64,000 nucleotides of DNA from Rhizobiaceae bacterium (GTDB lineage Bacteria; Pseudomonadota; Alphaproteobacteria; Rhizobiales; Rhizobiaceae): assembly GCA_029233925.1 (NCBI GenBank), contig JARGOX010000003.1, forward strand, positions 254,370-318,369, in the 5' to 3' direction. A program made the translations under genes and the position numbers. A model generated the notes under the pieces. That model saw only the letters and a list, made by a program, of their open reading frames with translations, was not told the origin of the DNA and did not search any database. This document shows positions 40,574 to 51,200 of this stretch, piece after piece. Within the stretch, counting starts at the first letter, position 1, and every line of letters begins with the position of its first letter.

Positions 40574-43144
40574 TCAAACGCGCGCGACATGAAGGTTTTC
40601 ACCGGAAAAATACATCTGGGTGATTTCATCTGCCGGACGTGCCGCACTGAAAAGGAAACCCTGCATCTCGGTATAACCGGCGGCACTGACCTGATCACGT
40701 TGGCTTTGTGTCTCCACCCCCTCGGCAGTGGCTATCATGCCAAGATTTTGGCTCAAACTCGCAACCGCACTGACAATGACGGCCGTCTCGTCCCGCTTGG
40801 ACAAATCATTGATGAAGGACCGGTCGATCTTGATCTTGTCGAATGGAAAACTTCTCAAATAGCTCAGCGACGAATAGCCCGTCCCAAAGTCGTCCATGGA
40901 AATACGCACTCCCAGGTCTCGCAAAGCATGCAATGTAGCCAGTGTTTCGTCATTGTGATCAAGCAGCACCCGTTCTGTAATCTCCAACTCAAGTCGGCTG
41001 GGGGGCAAATGCGATTTGGCCAGCGCCTTGAACACCATCTCGATCAAGTTTTCGCTACGAAACTGCAGCGGCGACAGGTTGACGGCAATTTTTGTGTTGC
41101 CCGGCCATTGCTTCGCGTCCATGCAGGCCTTGTTTACCACCCATTCCCCCAAAGGAATAATCAATCCTATTTCCTCTGCTATGGGAATGAATTCAGTTGG
41201 CGACACACTGCCACGCAGTTCATGATTCCATCGCAGCAAAGCTTCAAATCCGGTTACCTCATTGGACGCCAGATTGACCAACGGCTGGTAATGCAGTTCG
41301 AATTCACCCTGATTGAAGGCGTTGCGCAGGTCGAGTTCAAGGCTTCTTCGCGCCCGCATCGAGGTATCCATCTCAAATTCAAAGAAGCGGAAATTGCCCC
41401 GGCCCTCGTTTTTGGCACGATAAAGCGCCATGTCGGCATTTTTCAAAAGCTGATCGGGATCCGTGCCGTCCTGTGGCGCGATGGCAACACCCACACTTGC
41501 ACCAACGACAACCTGATGGGTTTCAAGGACGAAGGGCTGGGCAAGACTTGCGCAAACCCGCTCTGCCAGATCCGATGCCGCACGCGGTTGATCTTCCGAC
41601 ACCTGAATGATCGCAAATTCGTCACCACCCAGTCGCACGATCGTGTCCGTCTCTTCAACGCAACTTTTCAAACGCGTGGCAACGGATTGCAGCAACTTAT
41701 CACCCATGGGATGACCAAGCGTGTCATTGACACTCTTGAAACGGTCAAGATCAAGGCACAGAATTGAAAATGCCTTGCCCTCCTCAGACAGCGGCAAACA
41801 TTGCTCAACCCGCTGGCGCAACACGGCCCTGTTTGGAAGCTGCGTTAATTCATCATGGTGCGCCATGTGCTCCAGGCGGGCCTGAATCTGTCGTAATTCT
41901 GTCCGGTCCTCGTGGGTCGCGACCCAACCGCCATTGGACATCCGCTTATGGGTTATGGTAATTGTGCGCCCGCCGGAAAGTTCCCGGGACCATGTATTTT
42001 GCCCCGACGACAATGTCCGTTTACGCCATTCATTCAAATAGGCCTCGGGTTCAACTCCCACAATGTCACCTCGCGCCAAAAGGAACATTATGATCTCTTG
42101 GCCATGTGTGCCCGGAATACAAAGGTGATCCGGCAGATCGTAAATTTCGCTGAAGCGCTTATTGCATACAACCAGCCGACGCTCGTTGTCGAACATGACG
42201 AGACCCTGGGTCATATTATCAATCGCTGTATTGAAAAGTTCGTTTTGCTCTGTCAGCTCCTGTTCTCTTTTGCGCAGAGTGTTTTCATTTGCCCTGCGTT
42301 CGGTGATATCGGTATAGGTTGTGACGAAACCACCGCTTGGAACGGGCGTCCCGCAAATTTGCATGACCTGGCCATTCGGTCGCGTTCGCTCAAAGCAATG
42401 GGGCTCAAATTTCCTGGCAAGTTCAACGCGTTCGGAAACCAGTTCCTCCACATCACCATCACCGTATTCGCCCCGTTCAGCATTGTATCTTAGAAAATGC
42501 TCGAAGGGGGTACCGGAGGCGCCCAGCTCGGGGGGGAATTCCAGCAGTTTATGAAACTGCTCATTGGCCACCACACAATCAAGATTGGCATCCATCATGC
42601 TGATACCCTGATTGACAGTCTCCATGATCACCCGGAATTGCTCTGATTTTGTTTCGATGGCAGCTTTCTGTTGATGAAGCGCAGTCATATCGACATGAAT
42701 GCTGATGATGTTTCCATCGCTGGTCACCTGTTCGGACGAATGCACGACACGCCCGCCTTTCAGCCGATGTTTGAAAGAACCATCGGGTGTTCCGCGAACC
42801 GCAAGACGCGTCTGAAACCAGGTGGGATCCTCCGACGCGTCAACACTCAGTTCGCTTTCGGCGAAAATCATCAAGAGTTCTTCATAGGACATGCCCGGAA
42901 CAATCCGATGGGAATTTTCAGGGAAAAACCATTCAAGATAACGGGAATTACAGACAACAAGGCGGTCGGTCGCATCAAACATCAGGAATCCGGCAGGTAT
43001 ATTTTCAACAATATCAGTCAGTTGACACTCGAAAGGCACATTACTGCCATCGCTGAAATGATTGGTATGTTTTGCGCGTGCACCCGGCGCAGCAACCTGA
43101 CCACGATCCAGCGCTTGCCCCAATTCCGCGATTTTCTCGGCCAT
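40574..43144 (-). CDS. PAS-PAS-PAS-GGDEF-EAL cyclic di-GMP signalling protein
   Basis: 856 residues, no membrane segment. Three PAS-type domains (about 38-155, 165-280 and 300-415) share the phrases ENIPAGFLMFDATDRLVVCN, ETVNQGISMMDANLDCVVAN and DNMTQGLVMFDNERRLVVCN. A diguanylate cyclase domain follows (about 430-590) with intact RLGGDEFAII (near residue 506), then a phosphodiesterase domain (about 600-850) with intact EALLRWNH (near 633) and DDFGTGYSSLSYL. Both output domains could be active, so the PAS sensors would decide the net effect. No RxxD-type I-site is obvious before GGDEF. Divergent from the SLC13 gene. Confidence 0.95.
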   Translation of the reverse strand: MAEKIAELGQALDRGQVAAPGARAKHTNHFSDGSNVPFECQLTDIVENIPAGFLMFDATDRLVVCNSRYLEWFFPENSHRIVPGMSYEELLMIFAESELSVDASEDPTWFQTRLAVRGTPDGSFKHRLKGGRVVHSSEQVTSDGNIISIHVDMTALHQQKAAIETKSEQFRVIMETVNQGISMMDANLDCVVANEQFHKLLEFPPELGASGTPFEHFLRYNAERGEYGDGDVEELVSERVELARKFEPHCFERTRPNGQVMQICGTPVPSGGFVTTYTDITERRANENTLRKREQELTEQNELFNTAIDNMTQGLVMFDNERRLVVCNKRFSEIYDLPDHLCIPGTHGQEIIMFLLARGDIVGVEPEAYLNEWRKRTLSSGQNTWSRELSGGRTITITHKRMSNGGWVATHEDRTELRQIQARLEHMAHHDELTQLPNRAVLRQRVEQCLPLSEEGKAFSILCLDLDRFKSVNDTLGHPMGDKLLQSVATRLKSCVEETDTIVRLGGDEFAIIQVSEDQPRAASDLAERVCASLAQPFVLETHQVVVGASVGVAIAPQDGTDPDQLLKNADMALYRAKNEGRGNFRFFEFEMDTSMRARRSLELDLRNAFNQGEFELHYQPLVNLASNEVTGFEALLRWNHELRGSVSPTEFIPIAEEIGLIIPLGEWVVNKACMDAKQWPGNTKIAVNLSPLQFRSENLIEMVFKALAKSHLPPSRLELEITERVLLDHNDETLATLHALRDLGVRISMDDFGTGYSSLSYLRSFPFDKIKIDRSFINDLSKRDETAVIVSAVASLSQNLGMIATAEGVETQSQRDQVSAAGYTEMQGFLFSAARPADEITQMYFSGENLHVARV

Positions 43145-43382
43145 TTCCCCACCTGTGTTCAGCGTATCGCCGTTGCTGATTGAACGATTGAAAAGCGCAG
43201 TTTTTCTGAATTACTTTTTGTCCCGTCAGAAAATCATTTATTGCTTTTCCGAAACACTATAGGAATGCAGAATAGAGATTGAATGCTTCGATATTGTTGA
43301 AATGCGTGGTAAACGAAATCTTAACATTTGATCTGGAAACGCACAGCCGCGCAGCAGATGGCAACGCAACGATGAAAGCCGC

Positions 43383-45158
43383 ATGACCACTGAACAAATC
43401 GAGCTTTTTGCATTATTCGCTGGCGTGTTCGGAATGCTTTTGTGGGGCCGCTGGCGTTATGATCTGGTTGCCTTTTCAGCGCTGATCATTGCTCTGGTCC
43501 TGGGGCTTGTACCGACCAGTCTGGCATTCTCAGGATTCGGTCACCCGGCGACCATCATCATTGCCCTGGTGCTTGTTGTCTCCCGAGGATTGCTCAATTC
43601 CGGTGCGATCGATCTGATCACGCGCCGACTGATCGACGTGGGCAGAAGCACAGCCTCCCATATCGCGATGATGAGCGGCGTCGGCGCGGTGCTATCGGCC
43701 TTCATGAACAATGTCGCCGCATTGGCGTTGTTGATTCCGGTGGACCTGCATGCCGCCCGAAAAGCCGGCCGTCCGGCAAGCCAGACCTTGATGCCACTGT
43801 CCTTTGCGACCATTCTGGGTGGTATGGTGACGTTGATCGGCACACCACCCAACATCATCATTGCCTCCTTTCGTGAAAAGGCGCTTGGCGAACCCTTTCG
43901 CATGTTTGATTTTGCACCGGTGGGTGCTGCAGTCGCCATCGTGGGCATCGCCTATGTTGCCACGATTGGCTGGCGTTTGATTCCGAAAGATGAAAGCCAG
44001 TCCGCAGTGGGAAAGAAACTTCTTACCCTTGATGGCTATCTCGCGGAGCTTCTTGTGCCCGAAACGTCCAAAGCGGTTGGTCAGGAAGTGCGTGCACTCT
44101 ACCCTCAGGGCGACGAGGAAGATGTTGCCATCCTTGGCGTCATCCGGAAGGGCAAACGGTTGGGCGGCTTTTCCTCGACCATCGAGTTGCGGGCCGGTGA
44201 CATGCTTGTGGTGGAAGCCACGGCTGAAGACATTGACAGGTTTCGCGGCACGCTCGGATTGGAGTTTTACGGAGAACGCACAAGCGACGAAATAGCCGCA
44301 GGTGATCTGAACCTGATGGAAGTGGTGGTTCCGCGCGACTCCCGGCTTGATGGTCGATCTGCAATCTCCTTGCGTTTGCGCGCCCGCCGCGGCGTGACAC
44401 TCCTGGGAATTTCCAGGCAGGGCAAACGCTTCAACAAACGTGTTCGCTATGAGAAAATTCGCGCCGGAGACATACTACTGCTGCTCGGAAATGCCGACGC
44501 GCTGCCGGATGTCGCCAGTTGGCTTGGTGTCCTGCCGCTGGCCGAGCGTGGTCTGTTTATCACCCAGCATCGCCGCGCCTGGTTTGCCGCCGGCATTTTT
44601 GCTGCTGCCATTGCCGTGTCCAGTTTCGGTTTTCTTTACCTCGCAACAGCGCTTGCCATCGTTGTGGCGCTTTATGTCGCGCTCGACATTGTTCCGATCC
44701 GCAATGTTTATGACCATATTGAATGGCCGGTCATCGTGTTGCTTGGCAGCATGATCCCGCTGGGCGTCGCTCTGGAAAACATCGGAGGCACTGAACTGAT
44801 CGCCGCCGAGATTGTCGCCCTGGCAGAAGGCATGCCATCCTGGGTCGTCTTGACCGTGCTGATGGTGGTGATCATGACGCTGTCCGACGTCCTCAACAAC
44901 ACTGCAACCGCTGTCATTGGCGCGCCAATCGCTGTCGAGATCGCCAACAAGCTGAACGCCAATCCCGATGGTTTTTTGATGGCCGTCGCCATCGCCGCTT
45001 CCTGCGCTTTCCTCACACCGATCGGCCACAAGAACAACACGCTGATCCTGGGTCCGGGCGGTTACAAGTTCGGTGACTATTGGCGCATGGGTCTGCCTCT
45101 GGAAATTCTTGTGGTGCTTGTCGCCGTGCCTGTCATTCTCGTCGTCTTTCCCCTATAG
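43383..45158 (+). CDS. SLC13/DASS-type transporter with two internal RCK_C (TrkA-C) domains
   Basis: 591 residues. Hydrophobic segments occupy about 1-200 and 395-590. The two repeated transport hairpins show AFMNNVAALALLIPV with TLIGTPPNIIIAS, and LNNTATAVIGAPIAV with TPIGHKNNTLILGPGGYKFG, matching the SNT-type motifs of divalent-anion/Na+ symporters. The middle (about 210-385) carries two RCK_C domains (YLAELLVPETSKAVGQEVRA; LNLMEVVVPRDSRLDGRSA) that are cytosolic regulatory modules. Members move sulfate, dicarboxylates or other anions; the ligand is not evident. ATG 43383 follows a GC-rich stretch with weak ribosome binding site. Confidence 0.9.
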   Translation: MTTEQIELFALFAGVFGMLLWGRWRYDLVAFSALIIALVLGLVPTSLAFSGFGHPATIIIALVLVVSRGLLNSGAIDLITRRLIDVGRSTASHIAMMSGVGAVLSAFMNNVAALALLIPVDLHAARKAGRPASQTLMPLSFATILGGMVTLIGTPPNIIIASFREKALGEPFRMFDFAPVGAAVAIVGIAYVATIGWRLIPKDESQSAVGKKLLTLDGYLAELLVPETSKAVGQEVRALYPQGDEEDVAILGVIRKGKRLGGFSSTIELRAGDMLVVEATAEDIDRFRGTLGLEFYGERTSDEIAAGDLNLMEVVVPRDSRLDGRSAISLRLRARRGVTLLGISRQGKRFNKRVRYEKIRAGDILLLLGNADALPDVASWLGVLPLAERGLFITQHRRAWFAAGIFAAAIAVSSFGFLYLATALAIVVALYVALDIVPIRNVYDHIEWPVIVLLGSMIPLGVALENIGGTELIAAEIVALAEGMPSWVVLTVLMVVIMTLSDVLNNTATAVIGAPIAVEIANKLNANPDGFLMAVAIAASCAFLTPIGHKNNTLILGPGGYKFGDYWRMGLPLEILVVLVAVPVILVVFPL

Positions 45159-45317
45159 ATTCTCCATAAGAACCTGCATTTCTGTTGCGCAAACGAAATC
45201 ATGCGCCAATGTCGGTACCAACTGATACAAGGCCGAAAAACTTGTAGCAATGCGCAAAGCGCGCCATGTCTGGAACAAATGCCCGTGTCCACCACAACCG
45301 CCTTGAGTGACGAATCG

Positions 45318-47135
45318 ATGGCTCAGCCGACGGCAAAAACAGTTCTTCAGCAAATCTTTGGCTTCAGCCAGTTTCGTGAAGGGCAGGAGAAAATCATAAA
45401 TCATCTCCTGCACGGTGATAATGTTCTGGCGATCATGCCGACAGGTGGCGGCAAATCGCTTTGCTATCAGATTCCGGCGGTTCTTTCCGAGACCATAACA
45501 GTGGTCATATCCCCTCTGGTTGCCCTGATGGACGATCAGGTGGCAGCGCTGCGCGCCATTGATGTCAACGCCGTATGTATTCATTCCGGCATGACACGAG
45601 ACGATCAGGTCGAGGCCTGGTTGGCGGTGCGCGACGGGCACAGCACAATCGTCTACATGTCACCCGAACGGCTGATGGCCGAGCGCATGCTCAATGCGCT
45701 GTCGTCGCTCAGCGTGGGAATGTTTATCGTTGACGAAGCCCATTGCATATCCAAATGGGGTGCAAATTTCCGGCCGGAATACGAAATGCTGTCGATGCTC
45801 AAGGAGCGTTTCCCGCAAAGCACATTTGGCGCCTTTACCGCCACAGCAGACGAAGCGACCCGCAGTGATATTGCCGGCAAACTGTTTCCCGATTCCGGCG
45901 AGATTATCGTCCAGGGCTTTGACCGGCCAAATCTGAAACTGGCCGTCGGCAACAAGGAAAACTGGCGGCGTCAGCTGACACATTTTCTTGAAGACAAGAA
46001 AGGCGATTGCGGCATCATCTATTGTCTGTCGCGCAAATATACCGAAGAGGTTGCGGGTTTTCTGAAAGATGAGGGATTCAACGCCATTGCCTATCACGCG
46101 GGCCAGGATTCTCAGGTGCGCAAGCACAATCAGGACCGCTTCATGAGCGAGAATGCCGTCATCATGGTGGCTACCATTGCCTTCGGCATGGGGATCGACA
46201 AACCGGATATCCGCTATGTCTGTCACCTCAACCTGCCGTCCAGTGTCGAAGCCTATTATCAGGAGATCGGCCGCGCCGGTCGGGATGGTGCACCGGCTGA
46301 AACCCTGATGCTTTATGGTCTCGACGACATCCGCATGCGGCGCATGTTCATTGATCAGGATGGCAAGGATGACGCGCACAAATTGCGTGAACACAAACGA
46401 CTGGACGGTCTCCTGGCCTATTGCGAAGCATCGCAATGCCGGCGCCGGACATTGCTGTCCTATTTTGATGAGAAGACAGACGCCTGCGGCAATTGCGATA
46501 CCTGTCTCAATCCGCCCAAGCGCGTCGATGGAACCGAACACGCCCGGATGGTGCTATCGGCCATACACCGTACAGGCCAATACTTTGGCGCCGCACATAT
46601 TATCGACGTGGTCAGAGGTTCGAATAATCAGAAGGTTCTGGAGCGCGGCCACGACAAGCTTCCGACATTTGGTGTCGGCAAGGATCGCTCAAAGCAATAT
46701 TGGCAAGCCTTCATCCGGCAAATGGTTGCCGGTGGCTCGCTCTCCATCAACATCCAGAAATACGGGTGTCTGGAAATATCCGACCAGGGCCATGAAATTC
46801 TGCAGGGAACCCATGGTTTTGAATTCCGGGAAATCCCGGCGGATGCCGGTCCGGAACGCAAAAAATCCAGAAAATCGGCAAAATCCACGGCCCAGACAAC
46901 ACATCTCTCCGATGCCGACGATCAGTTGCTGACAAGACTGAAGGCGCTGCGATTGGAACTGGCACGAACCCGCAATGTCCCCGCCTATGTGGTTTTCTCC
47001 GATAATACGCTGATTGAAATGGCATCTGAAAAACCAGCGACACTTGGAGCGCTTTCAGAAATCAACGGCGTTGGGCCGAAAAAACTGGAAGATTACGGCA
47101 AGATCTTTGTGGCAGCCATCAATGAAGACAATTAG
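45318..47135 (+). CDS. recQ: ATP-dependent DNA helicase RecQ
   Basis: About 605 residues from ATG 45318 (MAQPTAKTVLQQIFGFSQFR), chosen because RecQ motif 0 (GFSQFREGQ) then lies close to the N-terminus; ATG 45279 and 45201 are in frame upstream and remain possible. Helicase motifs: PTGGGKSLCYQIP, VDEAHCISKWGANFRPEY, FTATADEATR, and TIAFGMGIDKPDIR with QEIGRAGRDG. The RQC zinc module shows CRRRTLLSYFDE and CGNCDTC, and a C-terminal HRDC domain (LELARTRNVPAYVVFSDNTL). It unwinds DNA 3' to 5' in RecF-pathway repair. The DEAH motif reads ISKWG where many orthologues have VSQWG. Confidence 0.95.
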   Translation: MAQPTAKTVLQQIFGFSQFREGQEKIINHLLHGDNVLAIMPTGGGKSLCYQIPAVLSETITVVISPLVALMDDQVAALRAIDVNAVCIHSGMTRDDQVEAWLAVRDGHSTIVYMSPERLMAERMLNALSSLSVGMFIVDEAHCISKWGANFRPEYEMLSMLKERFPQSTFGAFTATADEATRSDIAGKLFPDSGEIIVQGFDRPNLKLAVGNKENWRRQLTHFLEDKKGDCGIIYCLSRKYTEEVAGFLKDEGFNAIAYHAGQDSQVRKHNQDRFMSENAVIMVATIAFGMGIDKPDIRYVCHLNLPSSVEAYYQEIGRAGRDGAPAETLMLYGLDDIRMRRMFIDQDGKDDAHKLREHKRLDGLLAYCEASQCRRRTLLSYFDEKTDACGNCDTCLNPPKRVDGTEHARMVLSAIHRTGQYFGAAHIIDVVRGSNNQKVLERGHDKLPTFGVGKDRSKQYWQAFIRQMVAGGSLSINIQKYGCLEISDQGHEILQGTHGFEFREIPADAGPERKKSRKSAKSTAQTTHLSDADDQLLTRLKALRLELARTRNVPAYVVFSDNTLIEMASEKPATLGALSEINGVGPKKLEDYGKIFVAAINEDN

Positions 47136-47459
47136 TGCGGTAATCATTGATCCCGGCCAATCTGCACACCATATAAAGTGTGTATGACAATCACATAGAG
47201 ACCGATGGCAGGCAGCCGATCCGCATTGCCATAAATCCGGGCCATAAATCCGGGCTATAAAACCGGTCTGTATTCCATGCCAGGGGGAAATCGCATTCGT
47301 CAAATTTCCAAACCAGACACCTTGTGGCCCAGCGCCTTTTCAGAAACAATACGATCAACAATGGGCCAATAGTTTGCTTAACCTGGAGCTGATCGGGTGA
47401 AGGTCCTATATCCCAAAGAGCAGCATTTGCTGCGATCAAATCCAACGGGAGGAATTCCG
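47136..47459. other. 324-bp gap between recQ and the pentapeptide gene
   Basis: No gene seen. It contains a 13-bp tandem repeat at 47231-47269 and CACACC...GTGTG arms around 47165-47182, and presumably the promoter of the pentapeptide-repeat gene. An upstream in-frame start at 47397 exists but the start at 47460 has a much better ribosome binding site. Confidence 0.5.
47231..47269. repeat. Three tandem 13-bp repeats
   Basis: ATAAATCCGGGCC (47231-47243) and ATAAATCCGGGCT (47244-47256) are followed by a degenerate ATAAAACCGGTCT (47257-47269). The function is unknown. The copy number could vary among strains. Confidence 0.7.
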
Positions 47460-48170
47460 ATGCCACGACTACAAACCGGCGCACATGCAGCATTGATGAC
47501 AGCGGCTGCACTGAGCGCGTTTTTCGGCCTGACCATGGGTGCCAGCGCCGGCTGCAACAGCAAAGCCGCGGCAGAAGTCGATTGGTCCGATTGCCGCAAA
47601 CGCAACCTGATCATGAGCGGCAGCACGCTGACCAATGCAAATATCGAAGGCGCAGATCTGACTTCAACCGACTTGCGCGATTCAAATCTTGACGGTGCCA
47701 ATCTGACCAAGGCCGACCTGTCACGAACCTATCTGAGCGGATCGTCGCTTGTTGGTGCAGATTTCTCCAGGGCAGTCGCCTATCGCGCCCTGCTGGACAA
47801 AACGGATCTGACCGATGCGCAATTTGAAAAATCCGAAATGCTGCGCGCCGATTTCACCGATGCCATCTTTCGAAATACCGACTTTGCCAAAGCCGAACTG
47901 GGACGCGCACTGTTTGTCGGTGTAAAAATGGACGACGTGCTCTTTTCCTACAGCAATCTGGCACGGGCAGATTTCAGAGGCGCAAAGACACTGGGCAGCG
48001 TCGATTTCAACAATTCATTTCTATACAGAACATCCTTTGAAGGCGTTGATCTGAGCAAAGCCACGGGCCTGGTGCAATCTCAGCTCGACATCAGTTGCGG
48101 CAACAGCGAGACCCTCCTGCCGGAGGGATTGGTGCAGCCAGCAGACTGGCCATGTCAGACCGATGATTAA
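47460..48170 (+). CDS. Secreted pentapeptide-repeat protein
   Basis: 236 residues from ATG 47460, preceded by GGGAGGAATTCCG. A signal peptide (MPRLQTGAHAALMTAAALSA, cleavage near GASAG around residue 29) is followed by a series of A(D/N)LxX-type pentapeptides such as ANIEGADLTSTDLRDSNLDG and ANLTKADLSRTYLSG through ARADFRGAK, giving a right-handed quadrilateral beta-helix. The N-terminal CNSKAAAEVDWSDCRKRNL block and C-terminal SCGNSETLLPEGLVQPADWPC add cysteines that may form disulfides in the periplasm. Similar proteins are widespread in rhizobia; the function is not known. Confidence 0.88.
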   Translation: MPRLQTGAHAALMTAAALSAFFGLTMGASAGCNSKAAAEVDWSDCRKRNLIMSGSTLTNANIEGADLTSTDLRDSNLDGANLTKADLSRTYLSGSSLVGADFSRAVAYRALLDKTDLTDAQFEKSEMLRADFTDAIFRNTDFAKAELGRALFVGVKMDDVLFSYSNLARADFRGAKTLGSVDFNNSFLYRTSFEGVDLSKATGLVQSQLDISCGNSETLLPEGLVQPADWPCQTDD

Positions 48171-48238
48171 AACATGATTATCGTCAAAGTCGGGTTCCTT
48201 TGCGATAGAGCAACCTGACCTGACGGCGACCACATCGG

Positions 48239-51200
48239 CTATCCTAGCCGCACAACCACGTTGCGCGAGCGGTTCTTGCCTGGGAAGCGGATTGAGCTTC
48301 CGCGCAGACGCTTGCCATCGGCCGTGATCCACAGGACGCCCTTTCCCACGTGTTCAGGATCTTCAATGGTGATATTGATGCTGCCTCGGGTGTTCTTGAG
48401 TGTCAGTTGCGCGCCGCCCCATTTTTCGGGCAGACAGGGATCAACCTGGATGGCCCCGGCCACAAGCTTCAGGCCAAGGATGCCTTCGACGCCCAATTGC
48501 CAGGTCCAGCCAGCAGCACCAGTATACCAGGACCAACCGCCAAGGCCCTCTTTTGACTCCAGCGCGCTTACATCTCCCGTCAGGACATAGGGCTCACGGG
48601 CATAGCGCTCGGCTTCGATTTTTTTTGCGGCGCGCCTGATCGGATTGATGATATCGAACAGACGCCAGGCCGTGTCCCCGTCATCAAGCCCGGCAAAGGC
48701 CAGTCCCAGCCAGACTGCCGCATGCGTGTATTGCCCGCCATTTTCGCGAATGCCCGGGGGATAGGCTTTGATGTATCCCGGATCCCTCATTGTGTGATGG
48801 AACGGTGGATCCAGCAATTTGATCAGGCGTTTGTCATCATTGACGAGTCGTTTGGCAGCCGATGCCACGGCAGTTCTCATGCGATCTTCAACCGGCAGGC
48901 CGGAAAGCACGCTCCAGGACTGCGCAATGGAATCAATCTGGCATTCCTCGGCCATCTGCGAGCCCCACGCCTCACCATTGTCGTCAAAGGCACGAATGAA
49001 CCAGGCGCCATCCCACGCGTTCTCGTCGATTGCCAATTTCAGGTTTTGTGCATGCAGGCGCCATCCGTCTGCTCTGCTTTTGTCACCGTGTTTGTCCGCA
49101 ATTGAGCCGAATTTTCCAACAATCGCGATCTGAAACCAGGCCAACCAGACACTTTCGCCCTGTCCATTCATGCCAACCCGGTCCATGCCATCATTCCAGT
49201 CACCCGTGCCGATCAAGGGCAACCCATGCCTGCCGGTGACAACCATCCGGTCGAGCGCACGGGCACAATGTTCAAACAGGCTTTGGGTCTCACCGGTTGC
49301 AAAATGTGCATAGAGGTCTTGCTGATCGGGCCGCAATTCAGGCCCGCAGAGAAACGGAACGTCCACCTCAAGTATGGAGGTATCTCCCGTTGCCTCGATA
49401 TACCGACCAGTCACATAGACCAGCCAGAGATAATCATCGGAACAGCGGGTGCGTACGCCCCGACCGAAAGGTGGATGCCACCAGTGCAGCGCATCACCTT
49501 CCTCGAACTGATGGCTGGCGCTCCGCAGAATGTGCGCACGCACGCGGGCCGGTTCACTGTGAAGGAGCGCCAGCGAGTCCTGCAACTGGTCGCGAAATCC
49601 GAAAGCGCCGCCAGCCTGATAGAACCCGGCCCGCGCCATCACCCTTGAGGACAGGGTCTGGTAGGGCAGCCATTGATTGACCATCAGGTCGAAGGCGGGA
49701 TCCGGCGTTGTGACCTGAACGGTGTCAAGTCTTATTTTCCAGGACTGACGCAATGCCTCAAAGGCCATCTCGACTTTGTCGGGCTGCTGCCAGCGCCTGA
49801 TCAATGCTTCTGTTTCTGCGCGATCCGCCCCCTGACCGAGAACAAAAATGACTTCGGCTGTCTGCCCCGCGATCAGTTCAAGATGAACCTGATAGGCCGC
49901 GCAGGCATCTCCGCCGGGCGGAAACCCTCCACCCAAATCCCAATGACGCAGGGCCGCCGGGTCGTCGGGACCACCCTCGTGACCGAGAAATTCCTGCCTG
50001 TCGCCGGAAACGGAATGGGGCGGTTTGGATGCCGCCAGAAAGGCCAGGCGCGCAGCAAATTCGGGGTTCCACCCATTGTTGGCAAGAATGGCATGCAAGC
50101 CGGGATCATAGGTGCACAGAATGTGCGGCTTCGCTGTGCTTCCCAGTGCCCCAAGCAACCACTCGGCGTAGTAGGTTGCTGTTATTCTGCGGCTTTGCCC
50201 TGAGGTGTTTTGCAAGCGCAAACGAACGATTTTTACGGGATCATCAACTGGCACAAAAGCCAACATCTCCTGCTCAAGAGCATGGCTGTGCTGTTTCCAG
50301 GTTGTATATCCCAAGCCGTGGCTGATCTGGCAGGCCGTTTCATGTGACCGCGGTGCCGGTGAAACACTCCACACATCAGCTGTCGCTTCATCGCGCAGAT
50401 AGAGAACTTCTCCAGGGGTCTCCATCACCGGATCATTCGACCAGGGTGTCAACCGGTTTTCACCACTGTTGATGGCCCATGTAAATCCAAGTCCGGCTTC
50501 GGTTACGATGCTTCCGAATGTATCGTTTGCCAGAACGTTGCACCAGGGCGCCGGCGTGTGCATGCCCGGCTCAAGATGGATCACATATTCCTTTTTGTTC
50601 GTGTCAAAACCGCCGTAGCCATTGTCGAATTCAAGACCCTCGGGCCTTGCCAGCGGCACCGTTGTTTCAAATCGCGCAGGAACCGGTGGCTCAAAACGCG
50701 GCGGCACCCCGCGACGTTCCAGCACCCTGTCCAACGTCTCGGCAAGAGCCTCGTGACCTTCGTGAAGAACCACATGGGCGGCGGCCTCAATCGCCTTGCG
50801 GCTGTCGGCATCCATATGGCTTTCTGAAAGCAGATGTATGCCGCCCGAGCGTCCGAGAAATCCGTAGGCATGTGCATCGCGCAGGATAGACAGAATCCGA
50901 TCGCGTACCGGTTCTTCGTAGCCTGCAGTTCCCGTCCGCAACATGACAATATCAGCCTGCAGGCCGCTATGGCGCCACAATTGCTGGGCGCGAACCAGCA
51001 GATCGAGCAATGCCGATCCTTCCTCGTCACCAATCCGCATGAGCAGAATTGGCAAGTCGCCCGATATGCCAAAGCGCCACAGATCCGGTTGACCAAACCT
51101 GTTGGCCTCCAGCGACGCGGGCGGTTCCCTCAACCTTGATGACGGATGAACCAGCAGCGAGGACAGCGCCTGTAGTTCAGGCAATCTCCTCGGGTCGATT

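Noticed and set aside
40589-41767. 392-codon open frame antisense to the GGDEF-EAL gene
   Set aside because: The opposite strand carries intact GGDEF and EAL motifs; no support for a second gene.
43202-43233. TTTTCTGA ... TCAGAAAA inverted repeat in the GGDEF-EAL/SLC13 divergent region
   Set aside because: A/T-rich 8-bp arms with a 16-nt spacer in an A/T-rich promoter region can arise by chance; no regulator is adjacent.
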